DNA of 64,000 bases from Anas platyrhynchos (lineage: Eukaryota > Chordata > Aves > Anseriformes > Anatidae), in contig NC_092587.1 of the NCBI RefSeq assembly GCF_047663525.1, positions 44,290,501-44,354,500 of the forward strand, read 5' to 3'. Each line of letters opens with the position of its first letter. The first letter of the stretch is position 1. Of the stretch, positions 50,577 through 59,500 are shown one piece after another. The position numbers and the translations under genes are program-made. The notes under the pieces are model-generated. The model did not search any database. It had not been told where the DNA came from and saw nothing but the letters and a program-made list of their open reading frames with translations.

Positions 50577-53500
50577 GTATATACATATATATGTATATGT
50601 ATATACAAACACCATATGCAAACCTTAATGATTGGAAATAGAGCTCTGTATCCGCCCAAGGTGCCCCTCCTGAGGAGAAAATAAACTGTATTGGTGCAGA
50701 GCTTGATCTGTTGCATCACTTGAATAATTTTTTTTTTCCACCTTAGATTTTGCAGAGCAATCTAGCCATGATACAAAGTCTATTGTTTTAGTTTTTTGTA
50801 TGTGTAATTTCACTTACCGTGGAAGATGCTAGTGTGATTCCATTTAGCCAAAGGTTATAATTTCAGGGTAATTTCAGGTACAACAACCAAACAATACAGT
50901 TCTTAAATATGATCAGCTCCTCCTGTGCCACTACTGACTGTGAGTGATAGTATGATTAGTTGTGCAGGTGATTTGTGTGAGCTGGGCATATATGTGCTAT
51001 ACCTGTAGCCCTATGGACATTTCTTTGGGAATAAAACTTTAATAAATTTCTTTTCTGGGGAAACACTGATGGGTTGGATCTATCTCATCTAACTTTAGGT
51101 GCACAGGGTATAAAAATTAAGAGCTGAGCTTCACAACTAGTACTAGAAGTGCTAAATAAAGAAAGACACAAGATCCTAATGCATTCTCAGACAACTAAGA
51201 GAAGGCTCTCTGTGAACAAAGAGAATGATGTTCTGTGGGAGAATTTAGGAGGAGAGGGATAAGACATGTGAAGTAGAACTAAAAGAAAGCTGGGTAGAAG
51301 AAGGAGATGCCACCTCAACAAACCAGATCTCTTCCAATAATCAAGCTTTCTCTAAGATGACACCCACTTTTTGCAGGTTAGCTAGCTGTAGGTTATCTGT
51401 AAAATTAAAATGTGGATCTGGAAGACAGGCATGCAGAAAACATATCGCTACAACTAGAGATACTACAGAAAGCACCCGGTAATGGTTGAAATTACTGCTG
51501 CAAAATACAGTTTGCAATTACCAAACTCAGAAATTAAACACAACAATGCTCGTCTTTCACAGCAGTCAAACTTCTGACAGCTCAGACTCCTGTGATCTTC
51601 CTGCACACAGGCAAAAACTAGGCACTAAGGTATGCTATGAATTTTTCTTAGCTGTTTACATCTCTGACCTGAATGCCACTAGGAAAGAATAACTAGCGTG
51701 TAATAGGATCTATTTTGAAGAAGCTTGGTATTCAGTTGGTGAGAATAATAATTAACAAATTAATCAGGTAGCTGATAATTATAAACCACTTGTGTAATCT
51801 GTAGATGTAAGGTCCAAATGAACAGTGCAGAGCAATACTATTATTTAACAGCTTAACCCAAACTGTAAAAAAGGTGGTGTTTTAGTTTCAAAGAAAGGCA
51901 GATACCTACTAGCCAGGATCTTCCATGCAGATGTACGATCAGGGTGAGGAGGACATCAGCTTTTAGTACAGAATGTATACATTTGTACGCTGATGTCAGC
52001 TATACTTTGCAGGCGCTCAGTTCAGTGTTCAGAAGTTCTCTTGTCATGCATACAGGCATGTTATCATTCTGCTGCTAAGTGCTATCAGCAAAAGACTGCC
52101 CCATTGCCTATTTCTTATTAGTAGGTAAATCTAGCCCCAGATTTTACAGTGTTTTCACTGGAAGACAATGAGACATTTTATTTTCCTGAAACATGTATTT
52201 ACTTGTTTCAGGAAAAATAAAATATACTTTACTTGAATTTTACTTCATTCGTGTTTACTTTATGTTTATTTCTTTGGTGACTGTGATTGGTATAATACTC
52301 AAAATGTTTGCTGCAGATAAGCAAAACACACTTTTGTGAGTATATTATTTTCTTATCCAACAATAATAGTTCCTGTAAATTGGTACTTCCTGTTTATGTC
52401 ATAAATACCATAAACAACAGTAAAAGGGGAAACCGTAATACCAACTGAGTACTTAAGGATGTATAAAACCGAAGTGACACCCTGTAGCACTTTTCAAAAC
52501 ATGCTGATAAGCATTTCAGATGACTGGGCTCGTGGACAAGTTGCATGATTTGGAGTTTTAAGTTTAGTTTTCGTTAACGACAGATCGAAAAAAAATGTGG
52601 TCAGATGTAGCAGTTGTGAAAGTGCTTTGACTTCTAGTGTTTACTCACAGCTTGAAATTTCTGCCTCTGTTCCGTTCTACGCAAAAGAACCAAGCAAGAG
52701 TTTCCAGTACTAATGTTATTCCCAAGAGTGTTTTAGTCACAGGACATCTAACGCATAGTGAGTTGGGTGAAAAATCTCCTTCACAGCACAGTAACTGATA
52801 GCAGAGGGTTAGTGAAAGTACAGAGAGGAGAGGGAAGTATTGAGATAGTTTTTTCCTTAGTGTACCTTCTATCTTGTTTGTTCTTATAATGCTACCTTTA
52901 GGATTCAGTTTATTTATATGTGAATGATAAATTGGTGCATTTCCCAGCACTGGATTGAAAAAAAAAATCATGAAAACTCTAGAAAGAAAATGTTAAATGG
53001 GCTCTGAAGTTAGCAGCATTTTCTGGTTAGTGCTAAGTATCCTGGGCCTTCTGGTGCTTCTCAGGTCTTCATAATTTCTTGCCCTACCTCCTCTCATCAG
53101 GCTGGCAGCATGCCTATGCTTGTAGGGTATGACAACCTCAGATCTCTGTGAAAAGCGTGCCTAAAACTATGAGCCTTTCCATGACATTGGGTAAAAATAG
53201 CCTTGTATGTGTCAAAAGACTCACCATGCCAGTGTGTTTGATTCCATTTTTTTTCTGATATCCTTGAGTGCTGTTTCCCTGTGGTCTATACATTCAGATT
53301 ACACATTACATTGATTTCAGGGACTTTCAAACTCAGAAGAAGTGGAGGGGTGTAACACAACTTTAGGTAACTGAAGCCCAGACAAGCACAGAGAAGACCA
53401 CTGCAAAAAGTTAGGGTATTGTTTCTCATCATTTAGCTTAGTCTTTAAACCTGGTAGACTTGCTTTGTAGTAAACATAAAATAAACATCAAAGAACAAAG

Positions 53501-56500
53501 AAAGACAGGTGCGTTCCTAGAAACACAGAACAAGAACAAGAAGAACATTTAGTAAATGTTGTTTCACAAGAATATTTAATAAAGCTTAATTGCTTCTGGG
53601 TCTGTACTCAGTCTAAACAATGTCATTCAGCTGCCATTGGTTTGCCTGCCAATACCTATGAACAACAGTTCTGTACATAGTGCAAAACTGTTGGCTAAGT
53701 GGACCTTCACTAGGTCCACGTCTGTGATTTCTGTACTGAAGCAGGCAAAGACTAATGTCTCACGTGATAAATCGAAGCACTTTTGTTGTATGTATAATAG
53801 GAGAAAAACACATCCAACTAACACTGTAACAACAGCAAGATGCTGTCAGAAAGTAAAATTTTATCAAATGAGTTTGAATGAATAGTACATCACAATTCCT
53901 GCAATAAATTTCTTACTTTTGTCCTTCCATTGATTATGCATGTTTTGCCTTATGGATCTTATTCAGTGACTAATTTAAGGTTATTAGATCAAAAGACTTA
54001 CAGAAATTTCCATTGCTGTTCTTGATGGATTTCCTGTAGAAGTACTTAAAGGCATTTGAGAAAGGTGAATAATGGAATATCATAGATACAGTAGAAATTT
54101 GACAAAAATCCATGCTGGAGCTGTACATAGCCCTCAATTGCACTCTGTTAATATTCAGCCTAGAAAACTTTGTGGCCTTCAGATGTAAAATAGTTACTGT
54201 TACTGTGTCCTAGAGAAAGCAAACTGTCATTTGGAAAGAAGTCGCATTAATATTTTGATGGGTAATACTCTTTTTATGTACATATACATTATAATGCTGG
54301 CTGCTTTATGAATGTTTTCATTGGTTCAATGATAGACCAGTGCTTCCCAAGCTTTTTGTATTTTGTGCCAGTCTTTCTTTTCAGAAGGCCCAACACTGGA
54401 AAAGCAGAGCAGTGGCAATTAATACTACTGAGAAACCCTGCCTTTCCAGGTTCCCAGACTAAAAATAAACCTCCCAAATTGAGGAGGAAGTGAGGTCCCT
54501 TGTCAGCGTGACATGTTTGTGTCCAGGTTCGTAAATATTTGCTGAGCAGAACAGCATAAGGAATTCAGTCTTGAGAAGCTTGCTTACATATGTTCATTCT
54601 GGCATTGTGATTATCATGTTTATTTACAACTTCTTTTTTTTTGTAACTATAATATGCCCCAATTAATCAAAATGGTTGCATACTATTTTATGTGCAGAAA
54701 GACAACAAAACATCAGGAGATCATTTTAACAGTATTGCTAAGGACAGAAATCATGAAAGCAAATACGTGAGTATTTTTCATCCCAGTGGAAACTTGTTTT
54801 GTTTTTTTTTTAACAGAGACCAATGATATATGACACTTCAACCACTGTAACTCTGGAATAACAATTTTGTCACCAGAAGTCACCGATACAGAACAGCCAT
54901 CTCTCTTTCTTGACAATTGTATCTAGTTTACGCCGCAGATGTGAAAGTATTAGCATCAACAAGTCTGAGGCAGGAAAAATTGTAAAATTCTCTCATGAAT
55001 GTATTATTTGATACATTTAGATCTCTCTCTCAAGAAATATGCCTTAGAGATGGAGACTATACCAGCTCCCCTTCCGTCTCCAAAACTGCTAGGATATCAC
55101 TCCCTTGGCTGGACCACTATCACTCCTAATCTTGTTAAACACAATTTTTGCCACGTCCATTAAAACATTTTCTCTTGTGGTTTCCTGTCTATCTAACAAA
55201 GTGCTGTAAAGAGAAAAGAAAGGGAAAGGTAATTCTAGGAAAACAGGCAATAAATTTCCTAATTAACTTTGGGATTATTACCAAGCCCCAGGTCTGAAAT
55301 ACTTGTGTTTGCATTATTCATAAACTGTGTCATGTCCCTTCATACCGTTCAGATGTGTTACTCGGCATGTATTAGCTGGTCTAGCTACTACCCCATGAGA
55401 TTAATTTTATTAAAGTGTCAATACCAGGACAATTGTTATAAGATCTAATCTTTTTTAAACATATCACTTCTCCATTATTGTTGTTCAGCACTGTATGTAA
55501 CTATTTAGAAAATGTGGGCCTTGTTATAGTTGACAAACACCTAAGAATTCTAGGTGGAAACAATGTAGTCAAATGTTTTGTTCCTACTTTCATTAAAAGG
55601 AATTTAACTTTTTTTTTTTTTTAAATGCTGAGCATCCAAAAACTTGAAATGTGAACACAAGTTGCAGAGTTTTCAAGCTCATGGAAATCAGGCTAAATAT
55701 TGAATTACTAGAAAAAACCTATTGCATATTAACTCTTTTCCCACTAATTATTGAACCCTTACCAAACTTTTCCTGTCCTAACTTAGTTGCATACTCCCTG
55801 AACAAGCCATAAAGAGGTTGACATATTAATAATACATTTTTCTAATTAATTCTTTTGTTGCTTGTTACTAATTTGCTTATGTTTCTGTTGTGTCTTACAG
55901 ATGCCAGGCACTGAAACTCAACATAAGATATTTCAGGAATCTGACCCAGTAGAAAAAGGTAAACATTATCTGTTTTTGTGGGTTTTATGTTTTGTTTATT
56001 ATTTTTTTTTTTAATCTTAAAATCTTAATTAGTCTTTCTTTTTTTTTTCTTTCTATAATCCTAAACTCCAGAAAAATTAGCGTTCCAAGAAAGATAATTA
56101 GAGTTCATTGGCTGCAATTTCACTCCGTCCCTGCAGTTGGAAGAGCCAATTTTTCTTTCCTTTAAACTGTCTTCACATAATTACATTTGGCTTTACTGTT
56201 TGGGAACAGGCTCACTGGAGAAAAACTGAACTTGAGGCCAATTCCAGAGAACTGAACAAATAAATATGTACTACTATTGGCAATAGGAGACACACGTTTG
56301 TAATAATGTGCTCATTTGGAACAGAGAAACTAGAAGAGAAAACATTTGTTGCAGCAATGCTCCAGACTAAATCAAAATTTAAAAAAAAAAAAATCTTCAT
56401 TCCCAAGAACAGTGTAAGATACTTCATATACTCAACAGTACATCCAATCATTGAAATATAACATTTTGATTTTGGTTTTGCTTGTCTTTTGTCATAAACA

Positions 56501-59500
56501 AAACTGTTCTGAAATGTCAGTACGATAAAAAAAATATACTCTTAAGTAAATACACCTTTTTTGTTCAGTAAATATGCCTTGGCATGCAAAAAAATAAATA
56601 TATTAACAAATTACAAATGGAAACCCCTAATGACCCAGTATAAATTTTAGAAGTGTAAAATTAATGAAAGTTATTAAAAACATGAGAAAAATATAGCAGG
56701 TAAATCTGAGTTTAATGTGAAAATTTTCTTAAAGATCAAGAAAAAAAGATCATTTTAACAACAGTAGGACTGCATTGCTAGAGATATTGCTCAGAACAAA
56801 TGATAAAGCTGTTAAAGCTGAGAAGAGAGGCATGTTTAATAAATTCCACATGTAGTATGTGAAAACAGGAAAGCTGATACACATGAGATGGGTGAGGTAC
56901 CTTCTATCAGTCTGTTACAAAGGAACACATCGAACAAACTTTCTTGGAATATCCTAAAAGCTTTTTATGTAGCTTTTATTCAATCCAGTAATTTAAGGAT
57001 AGGGTTCGGTAGAGTTTTTGTTGGGGTTTTAATTGAAAATGTTGCTGTGGACAGAGTATTGGAAAACAATTAAATTTGTTATGCTTAATGTCACACTTCA
57101 GGGATTCAGTTATCTAAAGAGCCATGAAATAATCCACCATCAAGTACTCAGAGATATACAAAACAAGTTAATCTGTGAAGAAAGTAGCAAAGTAGAAATG
57201 CCTTGAACAGGACAGGAGGCTGCCCGTCCTCACTCCACATTGCCATGTCAGCGTTTATTTATTTTAGTCTTTTTTAATTTACTCCAACAAACATCTCTGA
57301 GTAGTATTAATTACAGCATCAAGTCACTTCTTTTTTCCTAGTTCTTACAGCTCATGTTATTGGCAGATAATACATTTCTCTCCAGTTCTGACCTCTCCTA
57401 CAGTTAAACAAGTACTCTGAGGATTACAAAAAGAAAGAGGAATCTTTTCATTGAAATAAGAGCTTTAAAATAATTTCTAGGTGTCATGTCAGCAAATTAC
57501 AGAGAACAGTACCTCAGCCATTATTTTCAAGAGCAGAATTCTAGAATTCCTTGACCAGGATTGGATGAGATGTAGTCATAGATATTATATGCATTTATAT
57601 TGAGACACACACATACACCAAAAAAAAAAAAATAAAGCTGTGAGTTTCATAGATTCATATGAAGCTATTACACATCAGTTGAACATGGGAATGTGAATAC
57701 ATATTACTTATTCTCTGGCTACATGAAGGATATTGGAATTTATTCTCAAAAGAGTCTTCATACATATAATGTATGAAGGTCCTGCTGGGGGTCAGCCTCT
57801 TCTCACAGGTAACTAGCGATAAGACTAGAGGGAATGGCTTCAAGTTGTGCCAGGGGAGGTTTAGGTTGGAAATTAGAATAAATTTCTTCTCAGAAATAGT
57901 AGTTAGGCATTGGAACAGGTTGCCCAGGGAAGTGGTGGAGTCACCGTCCCTGGGGGTGTTCAAGAAAAGGTTGGATGTGGTGCTTAGTTAGGGACGTGGT
58001 TTAGTGGGTGACATTGGTGGTAGAGGGACGGTTGGATCAGATGATCTTGGAGGCCTTTTCCAACCTTAATGATTCTGTGATTCTATGATAATTATCACAC
58101 TTTGGAAGATGAAAATCTAATAATGTCATACTGTAGCAGTATGTTTTGGCAATAGCTTTGTGCTTGTTTCTAAATTGCTGTCTCGTGTTTTTTCACACAT
58201 ACAGCCAGAACTATTCTACTTTATGACTACTTTGTTTTTGTCTTAGAGAACGTAACCAGGAAAAAACAAAGTCCTGTGGTAGCTAGAAAACTAACCAATA
58301 AATACTTGGTTAGTGAAAGGGTTTCTAGGAAGGTGACACGTGAGCCACCTGTGGTATGGAGGGAGAGAGGAAGTAAAAAGTGACTCTCTCTCTGAGCCTC
58401 TAAGTTTGGGCACAAATAATTGCATTAATATTGATTTCTGGGATAGGCAGCGCCCATTCTGTTAAGTACATTTAAATATTATAGCTATTAGGGCTTGCCT
58501 GCAAAGAGGAAACTGATAAAGAACTTGTGTACTGACTAATGTTTTTGCAGTCTTGGGAGACTTTCTTCCCCAGCTGCAGCTGTGTTCCTAGCTGTTGTGT
58601 AGCATGCCCAAGGGTAAAAATAAAACATATCACATGCTTCTAGGTTTTCCTGGAACTGGCCTTACTTAGAAAACAAGAAAAAAAAAATCTTGGCTCTTTT
58701 TACTTTGTTATTGTGTTTTTAGATCTGAACTGAAGTACTGTCTCACAGCCTGTAAAACGCTTTACATCTCAGAATCTTTTTCTCCCTCCCCCTGTTCTTC
58801 AAGAAATGTTAATACTGGCAGGGTGCATAGTGAAGGCAGATGCTCTACGTGTACCTGAGAGGAAACAATTTCTAGCCTAAAGGTCGCTGTGACTCAGGTA
58901 CTTTCACTCCACCTGCTCTGGACCCCTGTTCAGCTGCTGCCTAAACACAGTGGCATCACCACGCTGGAGGCTGCAACACTGCTTTCAGCTTCCCAGGGTG
59001 CTGGGACTCTGGCACTTCTCATGCCCCAGAGCACCTTGTTCTTACACAGCCAGCTGTCCTGCAGTGAACACCAGCAGATAAGCTGCTCATGAACATATAT
59101 CACCTGTGAAATTCAACTGGATAGCACCACCTCTTCTGTCCCACTCCCACCCATGCTGCTTGACCAGTGTGGTTCAACATAGTACTCATGCACTGGAGAT
59201 GTCTGTTATGATTCTGCCAGAGTGAACCCCACACACAGTGCAACCATGTGCACCACTTTCAGAAGTGGATGGGTATCTGTCAGCCCCTTTCAGTAGCCTA
59301 GAAATTAGGGTGTTTACCAGTAAGAAGGACAGCTGTTATTTTTTTCTTCAGTTCAATGGATTCAAACGTGCATCTGCCACTTCCCTGTGGTACTCTCTAA
59401 GCTCCACTCTTTCCAGGTGTGGATTTCCTTTATTCTCTTCTGGTCCAATAGAGCATCTACACTTATTGAGATTGACCCAGAGAGTCATGCAGTCAGAAAA

